64,000 nucleotides of DNA from Podocnemis expansa (taxonomy: Eukaryota; Chordata; Testudines; Podocnemididae), in the NCBI GenBank assembly GCA_007922195.1, contig ML682028.1, forward strand, positions 17,852,148 to 17,916,147. The letters are read 5' to 3'. A program made the position numbers and the translations under genes. This document shows positions 24,211-36,330 of this stretch, piece after piece. The notes under the pieces are model-generated. The model was not told where the DNA came from and searched no databases. It was given only the letters and a program-made list of their open reading frames with translations. Numbering within the stretch: the first letter of the stretch is position 1; each line of letters opens with the position of its first letter.

Positions 24211-26586
24211 ATGAGGGACTGTGTGATTTCTGAGACAGCAGGGCCTCCTGCCCACTTCCTCCGGCTGGGAGCACTCAAGTACTTCTCCTGGATGCCAAGG
24301 TGGGGACTGCCCCGGTTCCATGCCAATGGGGGTATTCACACCATGCCACAAAGTGCACCACACCCAGATAAGCTGAGAATACCCAAGGCACCACTGCTGA
24401 ACCAACCTGAGAGAGAAACCTGCCTGCCACTGCTCACAGACTATTCCTCTCTAGGTATGGGGAGGAAACCAGGGAGAATCCCCTGAAAGCACAACCTGTG
24501 TGTTTTGCTGGGCCACTGCACCTTGATGCAACATCACTGGGCTTGGTCTTGTGGGCCCAGGTCTGGGAGCCCAGCGTTTTTATTCTGTTTCTGACACCGA
24601 CACCTGAGCTGGCCTCTGGTCTCACTCCACATCACTCTTCTCAGCCCAACAGAGTCCCAGGCCAGAATGGAGCAGTGTGACCACCTGGCCTGACCTCTTG
24701 CATCACAGGCCATTGTGCTTCCCTGTGCTCACTCCTGCACAAACACAGACCTTTCCCACCACTGTGCCGAGCGACGGTGAGCTGATGGGACAGCACGGCC
24801 TTCTGAGAGCACTATTTCAGAGGCCAGCTGCCCACACTTGGCCCGCTGCCAGTGCATGCCCAAGCTCAATGGAGCCCCCATTGCAGCAGGGAGTCTCCAT
24901 GGCCATGTCTTTAACCTTCAGCAGTGACAGCAATGGTGGCTTGCGACTCCTGCAGCCACGGGCCCTGGGTAGGACACATCACCCAGCCATCAGATGACTC
25001 CCCCCAGCCCATGCTGGAGTCACATGGGAGACTAGAGGCAAAGGCTCCGTCATCCCAGTCTGCAGAGTGGTGCACTCCCCTTCCTCGTTCAAAGAGAGAC
25101 CCCTTAGCTTTCACTGGAGCATAAAGACATCTCAGGCCCAGGGATCCAGGCAGGCGACACCCATTCCCAGGGCCCAGCTCCACCTTGGTTCTGACCCCAG
25201 CATTCTCAGCAGGACCGCAGGGGCCTCACCCACCCAGCATGGCAGGAAGAGGGTTCCAGGAAGCCTCATCTGGTTTGACTAACAAATTACTAACTGCTTC
25301 CCTGGGGGCAGGTGGTAAAGGTGCAGAAAGGAAACAAAAGCTCCACCGATGTAAACAACCTTTCCACTCTTGCTCCCTGCATCCCCCCCGCCCCGGGGGG
25401 GACGGGGCGTCCCGGCGCGGGGGGCGGGGCCCCCCCCCCCGCAGGCTCAAACACGAAAGCTCTTATGAACCCCATCTGCAAGCCAAACACATGGTGATGC
25501 AATCCTGTTGGGCTGTGACCCAAGCCATAGACAGACTAAAGGATCAGGACCCCTTTGGGAGCTTTAAGGGTGGGGGATGTACTAGTAAGGGCAGGGGGAA
25601 TTTGTTGTGAGAGGCATTCCCGCTCACATGCTTACTCACTGTGAGCAGGAATTGTCTCTGCTCCACAACCAGCTGCCTGCAATGCATCACCCACCACGCC
25701 TTTCCTTTCCTGAGACCCATCTGCCAGAGCCATGAGGACTGCCCTCACTTATGGCACCTCCCCTCCCAGCCGTGTAGCTGGCAATAGCGTTCCTCATCTA
25801 ACCAGAGGTGCATGGGTGGCTTCCTCCCAAACTGGAACCTGGAGGCCAGGGGCCTGCAGCCATACCACCACTGCCGGACTGGAGGACAAGATGGAGACTC
25901 CAAAGAGGAATTATCACCTCCCGCACAGCACTGAGGCAGGAGCTGCCAACATTTGTGACCAATCAGACTCAGCTAACCACGGACTCGCCTGCCATCACTG
26001 CAGGCTCTTGAAAGGACTGTGGTTCAAAGAAGAGAACAGAGGGCAATGAGCACACAACCATGCCCACAAAAGCACACGCAGGATCTGCGTGTACAAATTC
26101 ACGGTCCCACCTGTGCCTTACCATCTGCCACCACTCCCCAAACACCGATAAGGCATGTCTTTACACACCATCCCAGGCTGACAACCTGCCCCATGTCATC
26201 TCCTCCTAGACACTGAAACACAACAGGAAACTCCCTTGCCCCTGAGACACACCCAGAGGATGGGGCTAGTCCAGTGTTTCAAAAAGCATTCATGTTTATT
26301 TCAAGGCTGGACATTGCTTCCTGGAGTTCTCCAGGCAGAGGTGCAATCTCATCATGCCAAGTCACTGGGCCAAAGCATCACAAAGACTGCCACATCCTCC
26401 CTCACCACAAAATGCCCCTTCTCATACCACATCCCTGGCACATCAGCCAGGTCTGAGGGCACCTAGCCCCAAGCCCAGCTGCAAAGGGCTTTACATTAAA
26501 GATAGGGAGTGCAGTGGTCCTTAGGCCTCACAGTGCCCTGCCCCAGGGTGAATTTCATCCTCTCTACTGCAGAGCAAATGGGAGCT
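24211..26586. other. Non-coding stretch with a pure G/C block
   Basis: Only the G/C block at 25383-25442 stands out. Reading frames of 90-141 codons here overlap on both strands, several crossing that block, and none looks real. Confidence 0.5.
25383..25442. repeat. 60-bp almost pure G/C block
   Basis: Poly-C, then G7, then 'gacggggcgtcccggcgcgg', then a G5-C-G4 run and C10, nearly self-complementary overall. Only one A and one T occur in 60 bases. It can fold on itself and has enough G runs for a quadruplex. Such a block could also be a base-calling or assembly error. Confidence 0.85.
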
Positions 26587-27079
26587 TGCCACGGAGACTG
26601 CCGACCACACACTTGGATCCCCTCTGTTCACAGCCAATCAGGACTCCACTACGGTGGAGCTATCTGCTGGGTCTCCACACTACCTGTAGCCAGTTCCCAA
26701 ATCCAGGCTCAGAGGGTCTGATCCTTGCTCTGTCTGGTCTCCCCTGGGGTGGGGTCCTCCCTCCAGAAGGGTCCCAGCCATCCCAATCAGCAGTGACACT
26801 CAGCCAGTGTAGACATCAGAGAGTTTATTAGCAATCAGCAGCTAGGATAGTTGGCTTTCAAATCAACCAGGAGGTCTAGCAGTAAACCTCCCAGGAAGAG
26901 CACTGGAGAGCCTGCCTCTCAGACCCCCATCTTCCTTCTACCCTCTCCTCTCCTCCCAGCCCTTTTGTTCTCCTCCCAGCCAGCCGCCCTGCCCCCAGTC
27001 TAAACCAGCCACAACCTGTGTCACCCATAGGGGGTCCAGATAAGGTTTGTCTAAAGCCACTTCCCCCCTAGTGGTTCCC
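26587..27079 (-). mobile_element. LTR-like element, copy A
   Basis: It matches the copy at 61427-61980 over most of its length. Shared parts include the 'cagccaatcaggactcc' block, 'ggctcagagggtctgatcct', 'cttgctctgtctggtctccc', 'gtcccagccatcccaatcag' and the C-rich end before 'ctagtgg'. On the minus strand a polyadenylation signal, AATAAA, lies at about 26824-26830, with about 240 bp after it, as in the R-U5 part of an LTR. The window-right end is lost after about 27079, where an inverted duplicate begins. No internal retroviral genes are nearby, so it is a solo LTR-like relic. Confidence 0.6.
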
Positions 27080-27090
27080 ATAGTCTGGCG

Positions 27091-27206
27091 GAGTGTCACT
27101 GCTGATTGGGATAGCTAGGACCCTCCTGGAGGGAGGACCCCACCCCAGGGGAGACCAGACAGAGCAAGGATCAGACCCTCTGAGCCTGGATTTGGGAACT
27201 GGCTAC
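27091..27206 (+). repeat. Inverted duplicate of the middle of LTR copy A
   Basis: These 116 bp are the reverse complement of 26686-26801 with about three mismatches (near 97% identity). The two arms are 289 bp apart. Both arms share bases that differ from the 61-kb copy, so this arose by local inverted duplication rather than as a separate insertion. Confidence 0.85.
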
Positions 27207-30200
27207 ACCACCATGTCCTATCACCAGAATACCTCTCTCCTGCTACCAAAGTACAGGAACATAAAAGACCACCACTTGGGTTATCGCCCCTGGCATCGTA
27301 CAGTAGCCAAGAGGTTTCTTATTTCATCACAGAGCTCTCTTCATTAGACTTCAACCAGAAAACTCAGCTCCTGTCAGGTAGCAGGTGCATTATCTCCAGT
27401 GACGGGGCTTTGACTATCACCAGCGGAATGGCCACATAACAGGCAATGAAGCAACCCTGACAGGAACTGGCACCATAACTCCTAGGAAAGATGCTGCCCC
27501 CAAGAAGGGGACTGTGATAAGATCCCACCCTCTGTGGGGCACGGGGGAACTTCCCCATCCCAACCAAACCCCTGGTTTGTGAATCAGATGCCTGGTGCTG
27601 TGAATGGCCAAAGTGGCCTGGACACAGCAGGGCCAAATCCCAACGTGGTGCACCTCAATGCAGTAACTTTCAATCCCATCTTATCCCCGTGCAAGGAACC
27701 CCCAAGGACAGGAAAACCTAGTCTGTGGAGATGGCTTTAATCCCCCAGCTGCAGCCATCATCACATAGTGTCAAGCCAGAGAGACATGGCTCCACTCTGG
27801 GGAAGTGACCTGGAGGCCAGTGACAAAACCAACAGCATCTTGCTGGCAGCTCTTGGTTGCAGTGGCCAAGGTGGGACAAAGCTCAACCAGTCTCCAGGAC
27901 TCCAGAAGGTGTCTCGGCCTCAGAAAATGACCAGCCTGAGAAGTGTCTGAGCCCAGTCTGCAGACAAAGAATCACAGTGGTGTTTCCCTCTGCCCAGGGC
28001 CAGCTGAGCTTTGCCTGCACATGCCTATCTCCATAAGAGCCATGCCTGCCTGTGACCTGTGCAACTATTTCACATCCACAGCCAGGCAGGCAGATAAGGG
28101 TCTTGCTGGCTGGCCTGGTACAACACCAGACTCCTGCTGAGGAAGGTGACCTACCATTCTCTTCTTACTCTGTGCTGTCCCAAGAGGGGCGCACTCCAGG
28201 CAGCACAGGTGTGCGCAGTGCTTGGCCCGGCGCCAGGTTGAAGGCATGCCAATTCCACACACACAAAAGCAATAACCCGCTAGTTCTTGCCAACAGGACC
28301 GCCCCTCAGCCATATTGCATCAACCTGATCCCTGCAGCACAGGCCTGGGAGCAAATCTGGGCTACACCCAGAGGAGTGGGGCAGCTTGCTAATGAGCACT
28401 GCACCCCAGGGGCATGGCCCCACCTTGCTCTGTCTGGCCCATGGCACCTCCAGTGTCAGCTGAAACCACAGATCAACACCCTCAGGTCTCTTCCTTTGGC
28501 TGCCCGAGGGCCCGTGCCCATGTGGGACAGGGCTTGCACTCTGGGTTGGGGGCAAGGGGAGGAGTCCAGGGGGATGGGAAAGGAGGGCAGAGAAGAGATC
28601 AGGACTGGAAAGGGAACAGGGGGAGCACAGTGGGGTGGGAACTCAGCAGGCGGACAGCAAAGGGGGATGGAGGAAGGGAAGGTGGTACTGGGGGTGGGAA
28701 TTGGAAGGGAATGCATTAGGAGGAGAAGGGCAGAAAAGGACAGGGGAGGAGAGGGGGAAGGTGGGGCAGAGTTTTCCTGTTTCTCAGTTTCTAAATGGCA
28801 AGGAGCAGCTGCCAGGCTCCAGAAGGTGACAGCTAACTGCAAGAGCCCTGGGTCCCCTGCAGCCCAGCTGGTGGTTAGCAGGCAGGCAGTGCATGGGGGA
28901 AGCTTCCGGGAACTGCTGCCATTGGCACAGCAGGATGGGTACCTCCGTGCCACCACCCAAAGGACACCCACACTGCCCTCCCTGTGTCACACTCCAGTGA
29001 CCACCCCCCAGGACCCAGCAGCCATAGAAGGGTTAGCAAGGGGTCTCTGCTGGGCCATCTCCTCCCTGTGCCAGGTCTGCCTTCTACTCATGGCCAGCAT
29101 TGCTCAGAAGAGGCTGCTCCATGCTGGAGCAAATACCTCACAAGAGGGCTCTGCTACCCCTGTAATCAGATGCCACTTAGCACCTCTGTGTCCTTCGGAA
29201 GCATTTGAAGCTCTCTGATGCTCCTGAGCATACAGTTTTCCTTTTTTCCTGCCAGCCCACCCAGCCCCAGGCAAGATCCTCCCAAACTGAAGTTGCAGTA
29301 AAGCTGACCCATGATGGAGCATGGCCTAGCTGGGGTCCGTGGGTCTCTCTCCGCTGGAAACCCGCATGTCGCGACCACAGGTAACCTCTTCCGCGTGGCT
29401 GGAGCTCAGATTCCAGCAACTGAGCTAAGCCTGTGCAGTAAGAGCCCTATGACACATGACTGAATTGCACCAGTAATACCCCACCATCTTGGCTGACTCA
29501 TGAGGGACCTCCCAGGGAAAAAGCAGGAGCTAAGGTAAGAGTGGTAAAAACGCAGCACCTCTGCGAGCCAGCACAAAGAGACCAGTAAGACCAGTGGGTC
29601 ACACTGTTAGTAGTGTTCCAGGACAGCGCATCCATCCACAGATACCACTGACAGGTGCAACAGATCCCCCTTCCCTCATCTGCAAACCTGGAGTGTGATG
29701 CACACCAAGGACTTTCTTCCTTGCAGTTCTCTGATCTTGTTTCCCCCACCTCCCTGCCCACACTCTGCTCCTCCAGCACTGCTCCACAGGTGGCCCCTGC
29801 TCTGTCCCATCCTGTTTCCCTTTGAGCTGGATTCCCAAAAGTGCTCTGCTCCCATGCAGGCTCACAGATGAAAGGTCCATGTTCTACTGGGTGCTCTCTG
29901 CAGCACCTGCTGTTCTCAGCAGTGAGGGCTCACCACCCTTATCATTCTGGCCCTGCCACTTAAACAAAGCCACAGCACTGTGTCCAAAGTCCAGGGCTGG
30001 ATCCTCAGCTACTGTAACTCTCTATATAGATAGGAAATGCACTGGCTTCCACCAACCAAGGATCTGGCCCCCCAGACTAAGGGATGCAATTAATTTGCTC
30101 TCTCTTATGCTTTCAACAGGAAAGGGATTTTAACAGCCTCCTCTTCCCTGTTCTGGCTGCTTTTGGCTCTTCTCTCAGGTGGATGATGAAAGGAGGTTGG

Positions 30201-31299
30201 TCACTTTCACATTAGCATGTAGGTCAGTTTCACACCCAGAATCTACCCACAGATCTCAGGTTCTGTTTGGGCTGGAATTAAGGCACAGAGGGGAGCTTGG
30301 AAATGTTGGTCCTTTTTCTGCCTCTCTTCCCAGTTTGCCTTTGCTCTTTCCCTACAGCTGGCTCCCCCTGTGTTCCGTTTTGTGTGGCTGCGCATTTATT
30401 AAGGATGCTCTGCAAAAGCCAGCTGCACAATGCCAGCAAGGCGTGTTTCCTTCTCAGAATGGGTGTCACTAGCTGCTTCTCAGCCATAAGCTGCTGTGAC
30501 TCCCACTGATAGAGAGGAAGGGCCAAGAAATGGCAAACATCACTGCTCCCACTCAGCCCCTGGAGGCAGGACTCCACAGTTATAGCTCTGGTGACCAACT
30601 GTCTGCATTGTAAATCCCCTCACGGACCCTGGAATGACAACAAACTCCAGGGGAGGCACGGGGCCAGCTACAGGGTCAAGATGGAGATGCCAAGACTGAA
30701 GGGCAGAGCTTGGGAATGGCTACAGGAGGAGGAACACACCTAGCCTACCTGTATCCACACCTGAGACTAGCCTTACAGATCAACAAGGTCAAAGCGATTC
30801 AAATAGACAGCACCCAATCCGCCTCCCTCTCACTGATGTAAATCCGGAGCAACTCTATGGCAGTCAGCATAGTTATGCCAGATCAGACCAGCAGGACCCA
30901 GTTCCATCCTAGATAGCTGATGTATTTAGCCCCCTAATACTGGAACAGTTTTGCTAGTGTCACACAAAATAGGATGTGGCATGCATGTACTCTCAAGCTA
31001 GAGGCCAGGCTGGGAGCAGAGACCTGTCCCTCTCCCTGCCCCCCTGCTCCCCAAAACCTTTGTTAGCACAGCTTGTCTCTGGGGCTTCCCTTTGTGGTTG
31101 TTTGTTCCTTTAAGCACCTGCTTCTCCTGAGTTCCCATCTTATGTCCCTGCAAATGACTAATACAATTCCAAAAAGCACCTGGGGCTGTGATGGAAATGA
31201 CATCTTCCAAGGCAAGCCCCCATTTCCCCTCCTCCCCTGCATGCTATTCCTCGGTTGGGCCCCTACCCAAAATCATAAGAATCAGCAGAAGTAAACGAC
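27207..31299. other. Non-coding stretch with a polypurine tract
   Basis: The purine tract at 28540-28775 is the only clear structure. The 388-codon frame at 28052-29218 spans this tract and has no domain, so I do not call it a gene. Around 30815-30850 and 30860-30910 there are short pieces of old dispersed repeats, too decayed to name. Confidence 0.5.
28540..28775. repeat. G-rich polypurine tract
   Basis: About 235 bases are mostly A/G with many runs of three to five G, including 'gggggtggg' and 'gagggggaaggtgggg'. It could form triplex or quadruplex DNA. It explains the long open frames on both strands here, since stop codons are rare in such sequence. Confidence 0.85.
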
Positions 31300-31770
31300 A
31301 GGGGCTGTAACAAGCAGGCGGGCAACATGATAACAGCCCTCTGCAAGGGAGAGATAAATAGCCCCAGCAGTGAGAAGATGTATTCAGCTAGAAGCTAATA
31401 GTGTCTGTCAGTGCGTTTTAGGCATAGAGCATCATTCCTGCTGCCTGAATAGGGGGATGCCAACAGGAAGTGACAGGGAAACTGAGCAGAAAGCGACAGG
31501 CAGCGCACAAAGAGCATGTCCTCTGTAAGTGGCGATAAACCTTGAAAAAAAGAAGAACTAAATCAGTTGTTTAGCCGATGTACCACATGCTGACAGGGCA
31601 AATGTGAAGGCTTTTATGGCCACATGGGTTTTCATTTGCAGTTATTCATAGAGGAGCTGTGCGCTTTATCTCACTTACATTATGTGCAGCCACAAAGCAG
31701 ACACTTGCATCGCAGAGCACACTCTCCCCTCAAAAATATTAATATGTAAATGTCAGTCTCAGAAGGCCAG
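31300..31770. promoter_or_regulatory. AT-richer unique island
   Basis: It is non-repetitive, with words such as 'agagataaatagccc' (GATA-like), 'agaagctaatagtgtc', 'gcgataaacc' and 'caaaaatattaatatg'. It is a candidate conserved element by composition; no coding signal. Confidence 0.3.
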
Positions 31771-34700
31771 AAATGGAATGACAGATGAGCAGATCCGCAT
31801 AAGGGAGATAAAAGACACTGTGGAACAGGGACAGAGGGGCCCAGGAACTTTCCTCTGCTCCCTGTACCCATCAGACCAGTGCTCACTCAGCAGTACGAAC
31901 ACCCTCACAGATGGGAGTATGTGTGCACGCCTGGGCTGCGGCAGATGAGCATGCACAGAAGTATTTGCACAGACGACAAATACACATTCACAGGAGCTCA
32001 GCACAATCCAGGCCCACTTGCATCCTGGACCTCACTTCCTCACACTGACATCACCTGCTGGAGTGAACCACCACCAGTACGTACATTCTGATAGCACGCT
32101 TCGAGCCAGACATCCTATGACCTGCAGAATCTTGAAGCGGAAGCCCTGCCTGGGAGGATGGAGCCAGCTCTGGCTGATCACACCATTGCTTTCTCCCCCT
32201 CTTGTGAATACCTCCCCTGCTGGGGGCTGGTTTGTGTCCATGCGTCCTGGGGGAAAAGCCACACTGACAACACTGTTAGCTACTTACTCATGGGCAGAGG
32301 AGCAGGAGTACCCACACCAGCCCTGGAAGGAGCAAGGCCTCTCTGCTAACTGTAACAACTAATGATGTGGGTCACACTATGCTTCCTACATCAGGGACAT
32401 GACCAGGCCAGCCCCCATTTTAACGCTACCCCCAAGAGCTGGCGGTGACCAGGAGCTGTATCTGTCCAATCCTGGACAGGATGTAAATGACTGGCTTGCC
32501 CATGAACTCTTTCCGATGGCACTAACGGTCCTTGGCGCTCTGGAGCCCCCTTGCCCTGCTTCCTGTGAATGGCTGCAGTGGCTGGCAGCTGACGAGAGGT
32601 CACCAACTGGCACCCTTGGCAGCTGAGTGCATGCTTGTCTCTATGAGCCCCAGCTCCCCATGGAGCAAGACTCAGTTGAAGACACGGAGTCAGTGCTGGC
32701 CTTGCCAGAACACTGCACAGGCACTCTTGCTCTCAGACGGAGGCAGGAGGCTGTGGGAGCAAAATCAGCAGCAGGGCTGAGTAAGCTGCCTCTGTTTACG
32801 AGCCCTGAGCTCCACAAAGATCATGACCACTTAGCTGACAACGGACACAGTGCAGCTTGTCATGCCATTAAATCTGCAAGCTTCCCAGCCTCCAGCACCA
32901 AGCCTCAGCGTGCGAAGGTGTGGGATCAACCTGGCTGGACACAACTCAGGAGCAACCAGCTAAGAGCGCAACCCACACATGGAGACCTGCAGGCCTGGGT
33001 AGAGTGCAGTTGGACACCACTACCACCACCGAAGGGCTCAGCTGGGTAGACTGCGGAGCTGGGCCCCTTCTCACGCAACGTACTGCTGGCTATCCTGCTC
33101 CCTGTACCACCCCCAACCCTCCTAGATCTGCCTATCTCCTCTAAGCTCTGCAGCACCCAGGATCAAGGTCTTTTTACCCCCAAGATGTGCTGCTATGGGA
33201 AGCTCCTTTCCCCTGGGCTTACAGCAAGCCATTCCCTTAGCAGCCCAGCCCTGATGCCCTCCCCACCCTACCCCACTCCTGGAGTTCACATTTAACTCCA
33301 CCAAACAGGCTGCAGCATCAGACGCTCAATCAGCCCACTAGCTGTGCTGCTCATGGCCAAGGCTGAGCGCAGCATGTAGGAGTCCAATGGGACCAGCCAT
33401 GCCCACACAGCTCTATTGCCCCTGCCCAGTTCCTCAGGATGTCCTTGCCAGGGGGGTGTCATCTGATTGGCAGGCTTGGCGAGATGTTTCCACAGGACAC
33501 CATATAGGAGCAGTGGAGACTGAAGGATACTGTGTTCTACCCTGCTGGGAGTGAAACCTGTCACTGAAGGAGGGGGCCTCTCAGGACAGTCAATCAATGC
33601 AGAAAACAAGGGAGGACCCTGCTGAGCCACTTTGTGTTTCCTGTCTGGAGCCAGCTCCAGGCTTTGACATTCAAAAGGATACCAGAAATGGAGAGAGGTC
33701 TCTGATGCAGGGATCCCCGAGTCAAGGGACAAGAGAAGGAGGGCAAGAAAGCATCCAGCAGCGGTAGAGACTGTTACCTGTGGTAGGAGGTGTCTCATGA
33801 CCAGCTCTTTGGGCTGGACAGGACTAAGCAGTGGGTGACAAATTCCTCACTGACAAGACAGCTGCCTGTGAACACCAGAGGCTTCAGCTTACCTGCTTCT
33901 TTACCAGTTCCCTGATGTTTGCAAACCCCTCCACTTGCTTTTATTTGAATCTCTAGCTCATGTTCTGTTAAACAAACTTCACTCTGGTTTCACTACACAG
34001 CTGTCTAATTGCCTGGAGCAATGGAAAGCATGAACCTGGGGTCATGGCTTTCCCGGCATCTGCACTGCAGAAGGCTAGAAGAGAAGGGACTGAGCACCTG
34101 AATGCATCAAGGTGGGGCTTGTAGTTTGCAGCAGGTAGCTGGGGTGGTTTCCTTTCTGGGCTCAGACAAGGCTCTGTTACAATTAAGCAGGCACTAGTGA
34201 GTCTCCTTGGGTAACCCAGCACACAATGTGTTGTAGCAGGACTGTGCGATCTGCACCCAGTGACTGCCTGGGGCTCCCTTGCTGGCTGGATCGGCTGCTC
34301 GCTTCATGGGCCCACAGCTAGCAGCTTGCCCAAGGATGACTCTAAGCAGAGCCCTGATCTCCAGCTGTCCTGTGTGGTGCTTAGCCACTAGACCATGCTT
34401 CTTCGCAACCTTTAGGGGCTGCTGCAGAGAGCTTGGGCAGAAAGGAAGCCAAAGCAGGGACAGAATATGCAATGGGGGAATCCCTGCCCAGCACTCCCCT
34501 AGAGGGGCCTGTTTACCAGCCCCAGTGCTGTGGGATGGGGGGAGGGGATCCCCCACATGGCCTCACGCAACAGCTTCCCTGCATCTGGGAACAGTCCATC
34601 AAGGACACTCCCCCACCAGAGTGGGAAGCAACCTGTCTCCAGGAAAGGGGCTTGTGAGAATGCCAGGTGTCCCAAGCTGGGCTGGCAGGGGGAAACCTTG

Positions 34701-35029
34701 AGTTTCCCATTAGTTCCCAGATGAGTGCCAAGCCTAGCAGGACTTCAGGATGCAGACAGCTTACTTCAAAGGCAAGCTGGGTTCCTAACTGAGCAGGTAG
34801 AGCACTGAGATCCCCATGAGAAAGCCACCAGCAGCCTCCCCATACCCAGTCAGTCAGTCACCATGGCACAGCACTGTCCCCGTCTATTGCTTTGAGCTGA
34901 TCACAGCCCTGCTGGAGTCCATGGAGTGAGGCTGAGGGGACCCATCCCCCAGGAAAAGGAAAAATTCCCAGGCGGTTTTTTTTTTTTTCTTTTGGATGTT
35001 CCCTCCCATCCCTGGGCCCCAAACACTCC
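31771..35029. other. Non-coding stretch, one SINE piece
   Basis: Apart from the SINE piece at 34320-34407 and a T run at 34977-34989 I see nothing. The 168-codon minus-strand frame at 33292-33798 has no recognisable domain. Confidence 0.5.
34320..34407 (-). mobile_element. MIR-like SINE head, reverse orientation
   Basis: 'gcttgcccaaggatgactct', 'gagccctgatctccagctgt' and 'cttagccactagaccatgct' are the inverted tRNA-like head and proximal body of the SINE. Confidence 0.6.
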
Positions 35030-35260
35030 TGCGCGTAGATACAATTAAATCAACATTCTGCTAACAATCTCCTGGCTAATAAGACATTTTTCTCCTCCCC
35101 CGCCACTCCACCCCAATCCTTGTGTGATGGGAGCGCTTTGATATCAGAGTGGACCCTAATGGGTTCAGTGTAAGGGAGCCTTAATTTATTACGTGCCTGT
35201 AATTGATGTTTATATAAAGTAGCTCTTACAGCCCCTCAGAGCGAGAGATGAAAAGCAATC
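35030..35260. promoter_or_regulatory. AT-rich island before a GA-rich run
   Basis: Words such as 'gatacaattaaatcaacatt', 'gccttaatttattacgtgcc' and 'gcctgtaattgatgtttata' lie in unique sequence. It is followed by a purine run at 35285-35330. Candidate conserved element. Confidence 0.38.
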
Positions 35261-35794
35261 AGTCAGCCATTTGCCTCCAAAGGAAGCGGGAGAAGGAGAG
35301 AGAGAAAGGAAAGAAAGAGAGAGACAGAGCCCAACACATATCAAAAAGCTACTCCCTGCAAACCAGGAGGGAGGGTGTTGGATTAGTAGGCCTGGGGCTT
35401 TGAAGCTGAGCCATCCAGCCGCACAGAGAGGCTGCTAATTCCCATCACAACAGGGACTAGACAGCACTGCAGCAAGCAATCTGGAGGCATCGGGAAGCCC
35501 CTGCTGCAAGCAATCACCCCAGCAGCCAGGCTCCCGTCACATCACTGCCTTCCCTCAGCCTGTTACCCCACTCCTGGCCTTTCCAGGCCTAGGGCCGGCC
35601 CACACTGCACAGTGAAGTGTCGCAGCTTCAGTCAGCTCTGCCCCAGATCAGGCAGACTGTGCGGCAACCAACTACAGCTGCGGCAAACAGACACGGTCAT
35701 CAGCAAAGAGCAAACCCATGACAGTCAGCATTCAAAGTACAATACTGCAATGAAGGAAGCAGCCTTCCATGAGGAGCTAGTAGTAAGGTGTTAC

Positions 35795-35815
35795 CCCACC
35801 ACTAGAGGGAGCTAC
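35795..35815 (+). promoter_or_regulatory. CTCF-like motif
   Basis: CCACCACTAGAGGGAGCTAC fits the CTCF consensus well. It points toward the minus-strand site at 61934. Confidence 0.5.
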
Positions 35816-36224
35816 GCATAAACAAACTAGACACTACAGTGACTGATGGATTAAGAATACAATACCTAGGCAGGTAGGCAAGCAGTTATCGACCGACAAG
35901 GAAATGGCTTGCACTCTCCCTGCATGTCCTGGGAAACCAGTTACCCATTGCTGTTGGTAGATCACTACAAACAGGGCTAGTCAGTGGAGAAGCAGCAGGC
36001 ATTCATCTCTCCAAGAACTGAAAAGCAAAATCACAGGAGGCGGCACTGGCAAAAGCCACATAAGCAGAACAGAGACACCCCAAAAGCAATGTGTGGGGAC
36101 CCCTGGAGCCACACCACATTTGTATCACACTGAGAGGGAGCCAGGGAAATAACCTTGCAACAGGTGTGAGAATGCTGTCGCAAGGCTTGAGGTTTCTACT
36201 AGTGGTTTGTGAATCTCAAGAATG

Positions 36225-36330
36225 GAGCCTGGTTTCAGAGGGTGGGTGCTCGGAGCTGTCCAAGAACAGGCCGTTAGGTTGACTGGTTCCCCCCAAACTG
36301 AAATCCTCAGTGCCGTTGGAAAGTCTTTGG
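36225..36330. repeat. Old dispersed repeat piece
   Basis: 'cctggtttcagagggtgggt' and 'gtgctcggagctgtcc' resemble a common reptile and bird dispersed repeat ('gattttcagaggtgctgagc' theme). Class unknown. Confidence 0.35.

Noticed and set aside
28052..29218. 388-codon plus-strand open frame, the longest in the window
   Set aside because: It runs through a polypurine tract where stops are rare. It shows no domain and no splice or start context, and frames on the other strand are equally open.
29330..29420. 'cacaggtaac' as a splice donor of a coding exon
   Set aside because: No acceptor and no coding-like frame could be paired with it.
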